From the NCBI RefSeq assembly GCF_004770145.1, contig NZ_RQFW01000019.1, positions 186,001 to 250,000 on the forward strand: 64,000 nt of DNA, in the 5' to 3' direction. This DNA comes from Leptospira bourretii (GTDB lineage Bacteria > Spirochaetota > Leptospiria > Leptospirales > Leptospiraceae). Positions 1 through 10,151 of this stretch are shown here, one piece after another (the stretch's first letter is position 1; every line of letters begins with the position of its first letter). The translations under genes were made by a program, and so were the position numbers. The notes beneath the pieces were generated by a model. The model worked only from the letters and a program-made list of their open reading frames with translations, did no database searches and was not told the origin of the DNA.

Positions 1-72
1 ATCATTGTTTCGACTTCAGGAACAAATACAAATTACATTCGATTTTATTTCAGAAAACATTCTAGTTATTAA
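1..72 (+). other. possible 3' end of an upstream gene cut by the window edge
   Basis: Two plus-strand frames are open from the window edge. One ends at a TAA at 70-72, just before the next gene; another continues to a TAA at 86-88, overlapping the next gene by 14 bases. Either could be the C-terminal tail of a neighbour outside the window. About 23-28 residues are too few to recognise a family, so this only warns that the edge may not be intergenic. Confidence 0.25.
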
Positions 73-74
73 AA

Positions 75-1184
75 ATGAATTGGATTAAAAATAAAAATGA
101 AACAATCGTATACCTACTACTCGGTGCGATTTTTTTAGGAACCTGTCTTACATTATTTTTTGTTTTTAAACCCTTCCTTTGGGCGAGTTTCCTTGCCTTA
201 TTATTTTACCTCACCACAAGGAAAACTCATAAAAAACTAAAGAATCTTTTAGGTGTTAAGTTTCATGGATTGTCTCCCTATATCATGGTCATCCTGATGC
301 TTGCGGGAGTATTCATCCCTTCCTATCTCATTCTCTCTACTTTGATAAGAGAATCATTAAACTTAGTCAGTTATATTAGAAACCAACTCACTGAAGAATC
401 AATCGTTGCATTGTTACTCAATAGTCCGATGTTGACAGATTTTTTTACTGAAAATGAATTCTTTTGGATTAAACTACCTCTGATGTACCGCGAGTATGTG
501 GGCCAACATATGGATATTCTAAACTTAGATTCCATTTATAGTTTATTAAAAAACTCTTCTGGTTTTTTACTTGGTTCATTTGAAGTACCTGGTGCCATCA
601 TCTTCAATGCATTTTTTACGTTTATTCTACTTTTCTTTTTATACAAAGAAGGAAGTAGGATGGAACATGGACTTTTTGTTTTGTTACCGTTCCCAACGGA
701 AATAGAAGAGAGACTAGGTAGAAGAATAGAAGAAGCCATTCGTACGGTAATGATGGGGAACCTTTTTATTTCCTTGTTACAAGGTGCTCTAATCTATGTT
801 TTGTTACTCTTTACTTCTGTTTCAAATAAGTTTTTACTTTCTAGTATTGCTACGATTTTTTCATTAATCCCCGTTGTCGGAACATCTGTTGTATGGTTAC
901 CGATTGGACTTTATATCGGTTTAGTCCAAGAGAATTGGACAGGCAGTATTCTTTTTATGATCGCAGGTGGAGCAAGTTATTTGATTTTAGAAAACTTAGT
1001 GAAACCAAAAATTTTAGACAAAAAACTAAAAACGCATCCATTTTTAATTTTTCTCTCTCTTATTGGCGGTTTACAAGAGTTTGGTGTTGCAGGAATTATC
1101 ATTGGACCAATGGCTTTAACCCTTGTCATCATCCTATGGGATTTTTGGAAAATTTTTAGAGAAACTCGTTTTCAGACCACGTAA
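75..1184 (+). CDS. AI-2E family (PerM/YdiK-like) membrane transporter
   Basis: A 369-residue polytopic inner-membrane protein. Hydrophobic segments cluster near residues 12-45, 65-90, 175-190 and 230-345, separated by a soluble stretch around 95-165, which is the usual AI-2E exporter/UPF0118 layout. The C-terminal part, with PVVGT near 270 and a run of small hydrophobic residues ending near 350, is the most conserved piece of this family. Members export small molecules or act as Na+/H+ antiporters, so the substrate cannot be read from the sequence. The stop is immediately followed by the ATG of xseA, so the two are probably co-transcribed. Confidence 0.8.
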   Translation: MNWIKNKNETIVYLLLGAIFLGTCLTLFFVFKPFLWASFLALLFYLTTRKTHKKLKNLLGVKFHGLSPYIMVILMLAGVFIPSYLILSTLIRESLNLVSYIRNQLTEESIVALLLNSPMLTDFFTENEFFWIKLPLMYREYVGQHMDILNLDSIYSLLKNSSGFLLGSFEVPGAIIFNAFFTFILLFFLYKEGSRMEHGLFVLLPFPTEIEERLGRRIEEAIRTVMMGNLFISLLQGALIYVLLLFTSVSNKFLLSSIATIFSLIPVVGTSVVWLPIGLYIGLVQENWTGSILFMIAGGASYLILENLVKPKILDKKLKTHPFLIFLSLIGGLQEFGVAGIIIGPMALTLVIILWDFWKIFRETRFQTT

Positions 1185-2462
1185 ATGGAAACAGTAGATT
1201 CATCGCTCAGTGTCAGTGAAGTCAATCGGCTGATCAAAGCCAAACTTCAAGATTCTCCTGAATTCAAAAATATTTGGATTCGGGGAGAAATCTCAAATCA
1301 TTCCCAAACCAATAGTTCGGGGCATATGTATTTCTCTCTGAAAGATACGGCTAGTGTCATCAAATGTGCCTTCTTTTCCTTCCAGGCAAAAAACTATAAA
1401 GGAACACCTCTTCGCAATGGAATGGAGATTTTGGTTTATGGTTCTGTTTCTGTGTATGAACCAGGCGGATATTATAGCATTACCGTGCAAAAAGTAGAAG
1501 AAATCGGTGAAGGGGATATCCTCTTAAAAATTGAGAAACTGAAAAAAAGCCTACATGAAAAAGGAATTTTTGATCTAACTCACAAACGCCCTCTTCCAAA
1601 ATTTCCGAAACGTTTAGGCATTGTCACTTCTCCCAAAGGGGCTGCCGTTGAAGACATCATTCGGATTGCTACAGACCTCAATCCTTCCATTCAAATTTTA
1701 GTTTCACCATGTCTTGTCCAAGGTGATGGGGCAGAAAGTTCCATCATAGAAGCCATAAGAGAAATCAATGATCCGAAATGGGAAGTGGATGTCATCATTG
1801 CAGGCCGAGGCGGTGGATCCTTTGAAGATCTTATGGCCTTCAACCAAGAAGCAGTGGTCATGGCGTATTACAATTCTCGAATTCCAATTATCTCAGCTGT
1901 GGGTCATGAAATTGACAGGGTACTCACAGACTTAGCAGCGGATGCAACAACTCCTACTCCCACGGCTGCTGCAAAACTAGCCATCCCCAATGTTTCAGAT
2001 ACCCTTATCCGTTTGGATGAAATGGAAGAGAGACTGAAAGCAGCGCTTAATGGTGTTGTGCGTTTGGGAAAAGAAAAATGGGCAGGGATCATAGGAAGGT
2101 CAGTATTTCAAAATCCGAAAACTCTCTTAGAGGTAAGATCCACGACTCTTGATGAACTCATGACAAAAATTTCCCTCCTTGGGAAAAACTATTTGGTACG
2201 CAAACAAAGTGAATTTCAAAAGTTTGATACCTTAACACAGAACTGGAAATCTTATTTAGAACGAATTCAAAATAAATTTACCCTCGCAGAACAACGATTA
2301 ATTCATTTTTCACCTCTTGGAACTTTACAAAGAGGTTACTCTGTGGTTCGAAATAAGGACAAACAAGTTATATCCTCCATTCATAAAATCAAAGAAAATG
2401 AGAGTTTAGAAGTTTTTCTTTCTGATGGAAAACTTCTTGTAGAAGTAAAAGAAAAAATATAG
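1185..2462 (+). CDS. xseA: exodeoxyribonuclease VII large subunit
   Basis: Catalytic subunit of the exonuclease VII complex, which degrades single-stranded DNA from either end in repair and recombination. The N-terminal OB-fold is visible at about residues 8-100 (IWIRGEISN, then GHMYFSLKD). The catalytic core follows, with LGIVTSPKGAAVEDI near 142-156, the glycine-rich IIAGRGGGSFEDLMAFN near 205-221 and SAVGHEIDRVLTDLAAD near 237-253, all family hallmarks. The C-terminal helical arm ends in the typical LQRGYSVV motif. The 425 residues are normal for the family. The ATG directly abuts the previous stop, and xseB follows 9 bases later. Confidence 0.96.
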   Translation: METVDSSLSVSEVNRLIKAKLQDSPEFKNIWIRGEISNHSQTNSSGHMYFSLKDTASVIKCAFFSFQAKNYKGTPLRNGMEILVYGSVSVYEPGGYYSITVQKVEEIGEGDILLKIEKLKKSLHEKGIFDLTHKRPLPKFPKRLGIVTSPKGAAVEDIIRIATDLNPSIQILVSPCLVQGDGAESSIIEAIREINDPKWEVDVIIAGRGGGSFEDLMAFNQEAVVMAYYNSRIPIISAVGHEIDRVLTDLAADATTPTPTAAAKLAIPNVSDTLIRLDEMEERLKAALNGVVRLGKEKWAGIIGRSVFQNPKTLLEVRSTTLDELMTKISLLGKNYLVRKQSEFQKFDTLTQNWKSYLERIQNKFTLAEQRLIHFSPLGTLQRGYSVVRNKDKQVISSIHKIKENESLEVFLSDGKLLVEVKEKI

Positions 2463-2471
2463 GAATTCAAA

Positions 2472-2747
2472 ATGGTTGAGAAAAAAACAGTTAGCTTTGA
2501 AGAAGCACTTCGTGAATTAGAAGACATTGCCGAAAAATTAGAACGAGGAACTCTTTCTTTAGAAGAATCCATCAAAGCCTATGAAAGAGGAATGGAACTA
2601 AAAAAAGTTTGTTCAGAAAGATTAGTCGATGCAGAAGCAAAAATTGAATTTTTATCGAAGGCTCCCAGTGGTGAAATTGTAAAATCATCAGTGAAAAAAA
2701 AGAAAGATGAAAGTCCTTCGAAACCAGTGGAAGAAGATTTATTTTAA
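2472..2747 (+). CDS. xseB: exodeoxyribonuclease VII small subunit
   Basis: A small helical protein of 91 residues that binds the XseA C-terminal arm in multiple copies. The signature is clear: VSFEEALRELEDIAEKLERG near residues 6-25, then LSLEESIKAYERGMEL, a helical hairpin rich in Glu and Lys. A charged lysine-rich tail (residues 70-90) extends past the core domain. It sits 9 bases after xseA, the usual xseA-xseB arrangement, and the next gene starts 3 bases after its stop. Confidence 0.94.
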   Translation: MVEKKTVSFEEALRELEDIAEKLERGTLSLEESIKAYERGMELKKVCSERLVDAEAKIEFLSKAPSGEIVKSSVKKKKDESPSKPVEEDLF

Positions 2748-2750
2748 AAA

Positions 2751-4151
2751 ATGAATTTCCAAGCTGCATTTATCATAGGTTACCTTTTCATTACGATTGC
2801 AATTGGAATTTATGCGGCAAAAAAAGTAAAAAATTCCAAAGACTTTATTTTAGCCGGTAGAAGTTTACCCCTCCCCATCTCCACTGCAGCTTTATTTGCC
2901 ACTTGGTTTGGAAGTGAAACCATTCTTGGTTCCTCCGTAGAATTTGCAAAGGGGGGATTTTTAGCAGTCATCCAAGATCCGTTTGGTGGAGCCCTTTGTC
3001 TTTTTTTACTTGGACTCGTTTTTGCTAAGTATCTTTATCGAATGCAAATCCTTACCTTTGGTGACTTCTACAGAAACCGGTATGGAAAAAAGATGGAGTT
3101 TATCGCCGGGATCTGCCTTATCTTTTCCTATTTTGGTTGGGTCGCGGCACAATTTGTGGCTCTCGGAATAATGGTTCAAATTTTATTTGGAATCAACCAA
3201 TTCACTGCCATAGTCATCGGAGCCTGCCTCGTTGTTTTTTATACTTATTTAGGAGGAATGTGGTCTGTTTCTTTAACAGATTTTTTCCAATCCATTTCCA
3301 TCATAGTGGGCCTTGTCATCGTATTATTTGAGTTAAATGAAATAAAGCCTATATGGACATCTATCCAAGAAAAACCTGATGGATTCTTTCGTTTTTTTCC
3401 TGAATCCAATTTCCATGCTTGGACTTTGTATTTATCTGCTTGGATGGTTGTTGGTTTTGGATCTTTGCCCCAACAGGATATATTCCAAAGGGTCATGTCT
3501 GCTAAATCCGAAAAAGTGGCAATTCGTGCCTCTTATCTCTCTTCTGTTTTTTATTTACTTTTTGCTCTCATCCCCCTGTTTTTAGGACTCCATGCCAAAA
3601 GCCTGATCCCAAATTTTGATTTAAATTCCGAAACAGGACAACTTCTGATCCCGACGATGATTTCCAAGTTTTCCAGTCCTTGGATTCAAGTTTTATTTTT
3701 TTCTGCACTGATCTCTGCCATTCTTTCGACAGCATCTGGAGCCATCCTTGCTCCATCTTCTATATTATCTGAGAATATTCTAAAATACGCATTCAAGGAT
3801 ATGGACGATAAAAAACTCCTTTTGCTTTCGAGAACTTCGGTCCTAATCATTGCCGGAATTTCATTTTTACTGGCAGTGGGAAAACCTTCGATTTATGCTC
3901 TTGTGGAAGACTCAGGTGGGATCTCTCTTGTGACTTTATTTATCCCGATGGTATTTGGACTGATGAGCCAAAAGGCCGATGAAAGATCTGCGCTTTTTTC
4001 TTTACTCGTGGGGATTGTCACCTGGCTTATTTTGGAGGTTTACGGTGACGATATGACAAGCCATTTTTATGGAACCATAGCAAGCCTTATCGCCATCTTA
4101 ATTGGGATGTATTTTTTTCCTAAGAAAGGGCAATCCTTAGAAGCCAAGTAA
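2751..4151 (+). CDS. sodium:solute symporter (SSS family)
   Basis: A 466-residue protein with about 13 hydrophobic segments. The N-terminus carries the SSS pattern: a first helix, then [12 protein letters not shown] near residue 31 and [13 protein letters not shown] near 51, where Na+-binding backbone residues lie in this fold, followed by [13 protein letters not shown] near 101. These features place it with the PutP/PanF/SGLT-type symporters, but the solute (proline, pantothenate, acetate, sugar or other) is not determined. The start lies 3 bases after xseB, so it may be transcribed with the exonuclease genes. Its last 32 bases overlap the end of the convergent ddl gene. Confidence 0.85.
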   Translation: MNFQAAFIIGYLFITIAIGIYAAKKVKNSKDFILAGRSLPLPISTAALFATWFGSETILGSSVEFAKGGFLAVIQDPFGGALCLFLLGLVFAKYLYRMQILTFGDFYRNRYGKKMEFIAGICLIFSYFGWVAAQFVALGIMVQILFGINQFTAIVIGACLVVFYTYLGGMWSVSLTDFFQSISIIVGLVIVLFELNEIKPIWTSIQEKPDGFFRFFPESNFHAWTLYLSAWMVVGFGSLPQQDIFQRVMSAKSEKVAIRASYLSSVFYLLFALIPLFLGLHAKSLIPNFDLNSETGQLLIPTMISKFSSPWIQVLFFSALISAILSTASGAILAPSSILSENILKYAFKDMDDKKLLLLSRTSVLIIAGISFLLAVGKPSIYALVEDSGGISLVTLFIPMVFGLMSQKADERSALFSLLVGIVTWLILEVYGDDMTSHFYGTIASLIAILIGMYFFPKKGQSLEAK

Positions 4152-5169
4152 ATACTTCTTTCATCTCGATCCCGAGTGCTTTTGCTTGTTGGGGGATGAG
4201 ACTTGTTCCCGTCATTCCAGGAAGTGTATTGGTTTCTAAAACATAAGGAATTCCTTCGCTAATGATAAAATCCGTTCGTGAATACCCTTTGCAGCCCAAG
4301 ATTTCATGGCATTTCAAAGTATAGTCTTGTAATTTTTTTGTGATTTCATCTCCGACTGGTGCAGGAGTGATCTCTTCACTTCCTCCCTTTGTGTATTTGG
4401 CTTCAAAGTCAAAAAATTCTGATTTGGGTCGAATCTCTGTTGGCACTAAGGGAAAAGGAATTCGTTTTTCGCCTTCAAAACGTTCCAGAACTCCAATGGA
4501 GACTTCTGTTCCAGATATCAATTTCTGGATCAGGACTCGGTCTTCCGAAACAAAAATTTTATCGATAAGAACCATTGCCTCTTCGGGAGTTTTTGCCATT
4601 CCCGTATTGACACTAGAACCACCAAGCGTTGGTTTGATGAAAACGGGAAACGGGAAAGGAAGATTTAAAACTGTTTTTCTCGCATCTGATTTTCCTTTTT
4701 CTAAATCCACAAAAGGAGCCACAGGAATTCCAACGGTTTGGAATAAAAGATTCGCCCGATATTTATCCATAGCAAGAGCAGAAGCCAAAACCCCTGATCC
4801 TGTATGAGGAATTTCTAATACATCTAAAAAACCCTGGATCCTACCATCTTCGCCAGCTCCCCCGTGTAACCCCAAAAAGGCGGCCTGAAATCCATGTTCC
4901 AATAAACCGGCACCGGAAGACGGTTTTGTCATCCCATTGACAGAAGAAAATTCGTTCAAAAACTCAGTTTCCGATTTGCCAGAGGGATCAGGATACTGAG
5001 GATCTTTTCCCTCTGGAATCCAAAATTTTCCCGATTGGTCGATATAAACCGGACAAACTTGGTATTTTTCCCGATCAATTGTATTGAAAATGAAATAAGA
5101 AGAACGAATGGAGATAATATGTTCCCCGGAGATACCCCCGAAAAGCAGTGCGATTTTTGTTTGGGTCAT
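4120..5169 (-). CDS. ddl: D-alanine--D-alanine ligase
   Basis: ATP-grasp enzyme of the cytoplasm that joins two D-alanines for peptidoglycan precursors. Length (349) is normal. The N-terminal motif is [10 protein letters not shown] (family GGxSxEHxVS), the substrate region [16 protein letters not shown] lies near 97-112, the ATP-binding lysine region [13 protein letters not shown] near 172-184, and the C-terminus has the Mg-binding ETNTLPGMT. The gene is convergent with the symporter, overlapping it by 32 bases, and divergent from the envelope operon that begins 47 bases from its start. Confidence 0.95.
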   Translation of the reverse strand: MTQTKIALLFGGISGEHIISIRSSYFIFNTIDREKYQVCPVYIDQSGKFWIPEGKDPQYPDPSGKSETEFLNEFSSVNGMTKPSSGAGLLEHGFQAAFLGLHGGAGEDGRIQGFLDVLEIPHTGSGVLASALAMDKYRANLLFQTVGIPVAPFVDLEKGKSDARKTVLNLPFPFPVFIKPTLGGSSVNTGMAKTPEEAMVLIDKIFVSEDRVLIQKLISGTEVSIGVLERFEGEKRIPFPLVPTEIRPKSEFFDFEAKYTKGGSEEITPAPVGDEITKKLQDYTLKCHEILGCKGYSRTDFIISEGIPYVLETNTLPGMTGTSLIPQQAKALGIEMKEVFTWLLRIALS

Positions 5170-5216
5170 GAAATCACTTGATTCCTTTTATAGAAACTTG
5201 AAGATATTGAAATTAC

Positions 5217-6626
5217 GTGGATTCCCGCTTTAAAATTCAATTCGGAATTGTTTTTTGTCTCTTCTTTCTCAGTTCCTCGATTTTTGCCAAACTACCCAAT
5301 TCCTTTACAGAAGATATCAAGTCTGATTACCACCAATTTTGGTTTTTATATGAATCTGAAGAACGGGGCAGGCAAAGTTATTTAGCCTTTCGTCCGTTTT
5401 ACATGGGTTTCCAAGATAAAACCTATGCCTTTCGTTTTAAAAGTTATCTCTCCCCTATCTATTACAAAGAAGAAACCAACTACTGGTATACCTGGTCCTC
5501 TTTGTTTTTCTTCAGTGGAACAGGATTCAAACATGAAGAAGGTGACGATGATGAGGACATCCTCTTCACTCCTCTTTTGATTTGGGGGAAAGGTGAATCA
5601 CAAAGAGAAAACTATTTTAGTGTGTTTCCCCTCTATGGAAAAATTAGAAACAAACTTTCCTACCAAGAACTAAGTTATGTTCTGTTTCCAGTTTACTCCG
5701 AATGGAAGTATAAAACCTATGAAGCAAAATCCATCTTTTGGCCCTTGGTGATGTGGGGCGGATCGGAAACAAGAAGTGACATTCGTATTTTCCCGATTTA
5801 TTCAAAGAAGGAAAACGAAGGAAAATACAAACGACAGTCCTTTCTTTGGCCTTTTTTCCAATGGGGAGAAGAAAGATTGGATAAAAAAGAACCAACCACG
5901 TATTCTATTTTTTTCCCTCTTTATAACAGTAAGGATTCTAGAGATGGGAATATGAAAAGTAGAGCCTACCTTTGGTTTCCTATTTTGAATTCTTTATTCT
6001 CTTATGGCTATGACAAAAAAACAGGACAAACCAACTACACTGCTCTTTTTATTTTTTTTCAATATACCACTTCCATAAAAAAAGATACGGAAAAACTTGT
6101 ATTTTTTCCTTTTTATGGATATTCTTATTTTGCCAATAAAGAAGCGGAGTTTATAACACCATTTTACATTCGTTTGTCGCAAAATACCTCACACTTAAAA
6201 GCTACTTCTCATTTTTTATTACCTTTTTATTCCCATATGAAAAGTGAATATGTCCAAACAGGAAGGGAAGATTATTACTGGAAACTTTGGCCCCTATTCC
6301 GGTATCATAAAGATGCCGATGGGAATTTTGGATGGAATACCCTAGCCATTATTCCAGTTCGCTTTGAAGTGATGGAGGATGTTTGGGAACCTATCTTCTC
6401 TCTCATCGAATACAAAAGATCGTCCAATGGAGAGAAACGTTTGCATTTAATCACAAGGCTTTACTCGCATCGTTGGACAGAGGATGAAACACATATCCAT
6501 ATTCCCTTACTCGTAGAGTATTCCAAATCACCGACGGGGTTCCGTTATGATTTTGTTTACGGATTATTTGGAATTGATACCCGAGATACAAAAAATAAAT
6601 TCAAACTCCTCTGGTGGGAACTATGA
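5217..6626 (+). CDS. unknown secreted repeat protein, possible outer-membrane barrel, first gene of an Mla operon
   Basis: I do not recognise a named family. The 469-residue product has an N-terminal hydrophobic signal sequence (about residues 8-24, ending near FAKL) and then an unusually aromatic, strand-rich body. A loose unit recurs roughly every 30-45 residues: an FPLY- or FPIY-like strand, a charged turn, then FLWP or a similar aromatic strand (for example near residues 140, 175, 200, 235, 300, 345). Such alternation fits a beta-barrel or beta-propeller-like surface protein. The start is GTG. Its TGA overlaps the ATG of the MCE permease gene by 4 bases, so it is translationally coupled to an Mla-type lipid transporter. 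An outer-membrane partner role is inference only. Confidence 0.75.
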   Translation: MDSRFKIQFGIVFCLFFLSSSIFAKLPNSFTEDIKSDYHQFWFLYESEERGRQSYLAFRPFYMGFQDKTYAFRFKSYLSPIYYKEETNYWYTWSSLFFFSGTGFKHEEGDDDEDILFTPLLIWGKGESQRENYFSVFPLYGKIRNKLSYQELSYVLFPVYSEWKYKTYEAKSIFWPLVMWGGSETRSDIRIFPIYSKKENEGKYKRQSFLWPFFQWGEERLDKKEPTTYSIFFPLYNSKDSRDGNMKSRAYLWFPILNSLFSYGYDKKTGQTNYTALFIFFQYTTSIKKDTEKLVFFPFYGYSYFANKEAEFITPFYIRLSQNTSHLKATSHFLLPFYSHMKSEYVQTGREDYYWKLWPLFRYHKDADGNFGWNTLAIIPVRFEVMEDVWEPIFSLIEYKRSSNGEKRLHLITRLYSHRWTEDETHIHIPLLVEYSKSPTGFRYDFVYGLFGIDTRDTKNKFKLLWWEL

Positions 6627-7399
6627 AACGCCTATATTCCAAAACCTTGGAACCTTTTCTTTATGCCGTTGGTTACACTGTCCTTCTTCTCTTTCGTGCC
6701 ATAGGACAATCTCACCATCTTTATTTCAAAAGAAAAGAGATCTTAGAACAAATGTTTATCGCTGGAGTTGGTTCTTTGTTTGTTGTCTCCATTGTTTCTG
6801 TTTTCACAGGAATGATCCTTGGACTAAATACCGGCCTTGGACTTCGCGACTTTGGAGCCGAAGGTCAAATTGGACTTTTGCTCACCATCACCCTCACTCG
6901 TGAGATGTCCCCATTTATGACTTCTCTCATCTTGGCAGCATCTGTTGGTTCGGCGATGGCTGCTGAAATCGGCACCATGAAAGTTTCGGAAGAAATTGAT
7001 GCTTTGGAAGTGATGTCCATTAGTCCAATCAGGTATCTTGTACTCCCAAGGATAGTTGGATTCTCCTTGATGGTTCCTGTTTTATGTGTGTATTCAGCTG
7101 CATTAGGAATCTTAGGTGGTGGAATTGTAGGACATTTTCAACTGGGAATCGATATGATCAGTTATTTCCAAGATGTGTATTACAGAATCTCCTCTGTTCC
7201 TGGACTAAAAGATTTATATGTGGGTCTTCTCAAAGGTTATGTATTTGGTCTTTCCATCTCTACCATATCCTGTAGCCAAGGACTTAGGACAGAAGGTGGG
7301 GCCATTGGTGTGGGCCAAACCACAAGAAAGGCTGTGGTCACATCTTTTCTTATGGTCATTTTTTCTGGTTATGTGCTCACCGCTCTATTCTATAAATGA
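6623..7399 (+). CDS. mlaE: MlaE-family ABC transporter permease
   Basis: Inner-membrane permease of a Mla/MCE phospholipid (or other lipid) transport system. The family core is visible: a block of hydrophobic helices, [21 protein letters not shown] near residues 77-97, then [19 protein letters not shown] near 118-136, the classic MlaE coupling helix. I place the start at the ATG at 6623 (258 residues), in an ATGA overlap with the preceding gene, rather than a GTG 9 bases upstream. It overlaps the ATPase gene by 4 bases. Role in outer-membrane lipid asymmetry follows from family knowledge. Confidence 0.93.
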   Translation: MKRLYSKTLEPFLYAVGYTVLLLFRAIGQSHHLYFKRKEILEQMFIAGVGSLFVVSIVSVFTGMILGLNTGLGLRDFGAEGQIGLLLTITLTREMSPFMTSLILAASVGSAMAAEIGTMKVSEEIDALEVMSISPIRYLVLPRIVGFSLMVPVLCVYSAALGILGGGIVGHFQLGIDMISYFQDVYYRISSVPGLKDLYVGLLKGYVFGLSISTISCSQGLRTEGGAIGVGQTTRKAVVTSFLMVIFSGYVLTALFYK

Positions 7400-8196
7400 A
7401 GGAAATGATGGAACCCTTTGCCATTGAAATGAAAAACGTCCATAAAGCTTTCGGAAAACGAAAGATCTTACAAGGAATGAACCTAACCGTCAAACAAGGC
7501 GAGACGATGGTCATCCTTGGGCCTTCGGGAACGGGAAAATCAGTGAGTCTCAAACATATCACGGGACTCCTTGATCCAGACGAAGGAGATTGTCAGATTT
7601 TTGGTGAGTCCATTGTCAACGCCAGTGAGAAAAAAAGGGAAGAACTTAGATCCAAACTAGGAGTGTTATTCCAATCAGGTGCACTCATCAACTGGCTTAC
7701 TGTTTATGAGAATGTAGCCCTTCCCTTGCGAGAACATAAAATTGCCTCTGGGGAAGAACTGGATCGTATTGTCATGGAAAAGTTAAAATGGCTCGATTTA
7801 GTTCCCGCCAAAGATACCTTACCCAGTAATATTTCCGGGGGGATGAAAAAACGTGTGGGTCTTGCACGAGCTCTCACTTCTCAACCTAAAATCGTGTTAT
7901 ACGATGAGCCTACTTCTGGTCTTGACCCGGTGATGTCCAATGTCATCAATGATTTAGTCATTCGTTTGCAAAAGGAATTAGGTCTAACATCTATAGTAGT
8001 GACTCACGATATGAATTCCGCTTACAGAATTGCCGATCGTATCAGTTTTCTTTATGAAGGTAAGGTACAATTTTGCGGAACCTCAGAGGAAATCCAAAAA
8101 TCAACAAATCCAGTTATCCAACAGTTCATTCACGGCAATACCGTTGGCCCGATGATTCTGGATCATTCCGAATTAAAAAAAGGAAAATCCAATTGA
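7396..8196 (+). CDS. mlaF: MlaF-type ABC transporter ATP-binding protein
   Basis: Nucleotide-binding subunit pairing with the MlaE-type permease. Walker A GPSGTGKS lies near residue 44, the Q-loop [21 protein letters not shown] near 91 (the SGAL form is typical of MlaF), the signature [16 protein letters not shown] near 145, Walker [14 protein letters not shown] near 166 and the H-loop VTHDM near 200. The 266-residue length matches the family. The first ATG overlaps the mlaE stop as ATGA; another ATG at 7405 has a better-placed GAAGGAA ribosome site, so the true start may be 9 bases further in. Confidence 0.95.
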   Translation: MKEMMEPFAIEMKNVHKAFGKRKILQGMNLTVKQGETMVILGPSGTGKSVSLKHITGLLDPDEGDCQIFGESIVNASEKKREELRSKLGVLFQSGALINWLTVYENVALPLREHKIASGEELDRIVMEKLKWLDLVPAKDTLPSNISGGMKKRVGLARALTSQPKIVLYDEPTSGLDPVMSNVINDLVIRLQKELGLTSIVVTHDMNSAYRIADRISFLYEGKVQFCGTSEEIQKSTNPVIQQFIHGNTVGPMILDHSELKKGKSN

Positions 8197-8228
8197 CTTT
8201 GCCCATCACTTTAGGAGAAATTTAGGGA

Positions 8229-9002
8229 ATGCCTACCGTAGGTCGCGCTCTCATTGTCGGTCTTCTTTTTATCTTTTCACTAGTAGCTGTGGGTTATTTT
8301 ACCATTGTCACAGAAGGTGGCCCTTTTCAAAAATCAGGATACCAGCTCCCCGTTTATTTTCCCGATGCAGAGGGAATCAAAATTGGGAACAAAGTCACCA
8401 TCCACGGGGTACCTTTTGGTTATGTTTCCAAAATCCGATTGGTGCAAATTGATGAATATGGAAATCTACTTCCCGAGGGAGAAACAGGGATTGGAACCAA
8501 GGTGGAACTCACCCTTCTCTTAAAAGGAAAGGTGCAACTTTTCTCCAATTATGAGATCACAATCAAAAACGAAAGTTTACTTTCGGGCCGGGTGGTCTCT
8601 CTCGACCCAGGTTCTAAGTTTCCGGTCGATCCCAAAACCAAAGAATACATGATGACGGAGCCTGCCCTCACTAAAGTGGAGATCTCTCCTCGGTCGGGAA
8701 AAATGATACCCATCCAAGGAAAAGTCACCCAAGATCCACTCGTATCTCTTTCGGAACTCATTGCCGAAAACCGCTCCGACATTCGCAAAACAGTGCAAAA
8801 CATTGCCGGGATCACAGGAAAGATCAACGAAGGCCAAGGGACTCTCGGAAAACTCATCAACGAAAGTGATGTCCACAAATCGGTCAATACCACCCTCGGG
8901 GATGCCCAAGTCGTTTTGAAGGAACTTCGGGAAGGATTGGAAGATACAAGGGAACAAGCACCTGTGACCAGTTTCATTCGTTCCGCTCTCAGTGCTTTTT
9001 AA
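8229..9002 (+). CDS. mlaD: MlaD/MCE-domain substrate-binding protein
   Basis: Periplasmic, membrane-anchored lipid-binding component of the transporter. There is one N-terminal transmembrane helix (about residues 7-27), then an MCE domain (about 38-125) beginning [32 protein letters not shown], which is the hallmark. The region after 165 is helical, with [20 protein letters not shown], a pattern common in long MCE proteins that form a helical tube. A ribosome site (TTAGGGA) precedes the ATG. It closes the mlaEFD operon; no mlaC- or mlaA-like gene is present in the window. Confidence 0.92.
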   Translation: MPTVGRALIVGLLFIFSLVAVGYFTIVTEGGPFQKSGYQLPVYFPDAEGIKIGNKVTIHGVPFGYVSKIRLVQIDEYGNLLPEGETGIGTKVELTLLLKGKVQLFSNYEITIKNESLLSGRVVSLDPGSKFPVDPKTKEYMMTEPALTKVEISPRSGKMIPIQGKVTQDPLVSLSELIAENRSDIRKTVQNIAGITGKINEGQGTLGKLINESDVHKSVNTTLGDAQVVLKELREGLEDTREQAPVTSFIRSALSAF

Positions 9003-9007
9003 GCACT
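8991..9007 (+). terminator. short hairpin overlapping the mlaD stop codon
   Basis: A perfect 7-base inverted repeat, AGTGCTT-TTT-AAGCACT, includes the mlaD stop. It has no following T-run, so a terminator role is uncertain; it may simply stabilise the 3' end. Confidence 0.3.
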
Positions 9008-9110
9008 AACACGTAAAATGCGGTCTGTTTTGTAGTAAAATTCTTTAGTTTAGCGCACAAAACCAGGCCGTCACATTCCCACCACACTGTTGTAAAAAGG
9101 AGACATTTTT

Positions 9111-9139
9111 TTGACTTGGGGTCACGGTTTTGGAATTGT
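9111..9139 (+). promoter_or_regulatory. candidate sigma-70-like promoter for lpxC
   Basis: In the 178-base gap before lpxC a TTGACT -35 element is followed after 17 bases by AATTGT, a weak -10 box. It lies about 40 bases before the ATG. Only the -35 half is convincing. I see nothing else in this gap. Confidence 0.3.
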
Positions 9140-9180
9140 CCCTCCCCCCTTTTCTACAAATTTGTAAGTAGGAACTGAAT

Positions 9181-10089
9181 ATGGTAACGGCGATACACAG
9201 AAAAACGATCCAAAACTCCATCACTCTCAGGGGAATTGGCGTCCATTCCGGAAAAATGGTGACTTTACGGCTCCATCCTGCGGAAGCAAATACAGGACTG
9301 ATCTTTTACCTCTACAAAGGGACCCAAAAAATCCGAATTCCCGTCTCTCTCGACCATGTTGTCGACACAAGTAACGCCACTACCATCGGAGACGGAAGTT
9401 CCAACCGGGTGCAAACCATAGAGCACCTTCTCGCCGCAGTCCATACCTTAGGCATTACTGATTGTATTTTTGAAATTGATTCCGTCGAAGTTCCCATTAT
9501 GGACGGATCCTCACTTCCTTTTTGGGAAGGAATCCGCTCGGCAGGGATTCGAGTTCTAGACGAAACTATCGAACCCATTACCATCGCAAACCCGATTTGG
9601 GTTGTAGACGGGGACAAATACCTCGTCATGTTGCCTTCTGATGAATTAAAAGTCACTTATAGCATCGATTTTAACCACCCACTGTTGCGTGGACAATCCT
9701 ACACCACAACCCTTGACGAATCCATTTTAGGAACAGACATCCTTCCTGCCAGAACCTTCGGGTTTTTGAAAGATGTGGAAGCCCTCCAAGCCCGTGGCCT
9801 AGCAATGGGTGGGTCTCTTGACAATGCGGTGGTTCTCACTGACGACGGGTATCTCAACGATACTTTGCGTTATGACAACGAATGTGTTCGCCATAAAATT
9901 TTGGATTTGATTGGGGATTTGGCTGTGATGGGAAGACCGTTCCGTGGCCATCTCATTGCTTCCAAAGCGGGACATGCCCTAGACATCTCTCTTGCCAAAT
10001 GCATTATGAGCCAAGTCACGGGAAACGAACTCACCCAGTTCAAAAGCAAACGAATTCCGCTCTTTTCTAAAAAACAAGCGGTTCGTTAG
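9181..10089 (+). CDS. lpxC: UDP-3-O-acyl-N-acetylglucosamine deacetylase
   Basis: Zinc enzyme performing the committed step of lipid A synthesis in the cytoplasm. The N-terminal RGIGVHSG lies near residue 18, the zinc-binding helix VQTIEHLLAAVHTLGI near 79, MDGSS near 107 and HKILDLIGDLAVMGRPFRGH near 238-257, including the second zinc histidine. The 302-residue length is normal. A GTAGGA ribosome site precedes the ATG. Its position right after an Mla-type lipid transporter groups outer-membrane functions. Confidence 0.97.
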   Translation: MVTAIHRKTIQNSITLRGIGVHSGKMVTLRLHPAEANTGLIFYLYKGTQKIRIPVSLDHVVDTSNATTIGDGSSNRVQTIEHLLAAVHTLGITDCIFEIDSVEVPIMDGSSLPFWEGIRSAGIRVLDETIEPITIANPIWVVDGDKYLVMLPSDELKVTYSIDFNHPLLRGQSYTTTLDESILGTDILPARTFGFLKDVEALQARGLAMGGSLDNAVVLTDDGYLNDTLRYDNECVRHKILDLIGDLAVMGRPFRGHLIASKAGHALDISLAKCIMSQVTGNELTQFKSKRIPLFSKKQAVR

Positions 10090-10151
10090 AATCCCTCTTT
10101 TTTTACTTTCCAAACGAAGCCTTACCGAAATCATTTTTGGCAAAGGGACGG

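Noticed and set aside
4340..4807. 155-codon frame antisense to ddl
   Set aside because: It lies wholly within ddl, which has all its motifs; serine/lysine-rich shadow.
8549..8977. 142-codon frame antisense to mlaD
   Set aside because: Shadow of the MCE gene with no independent signal.
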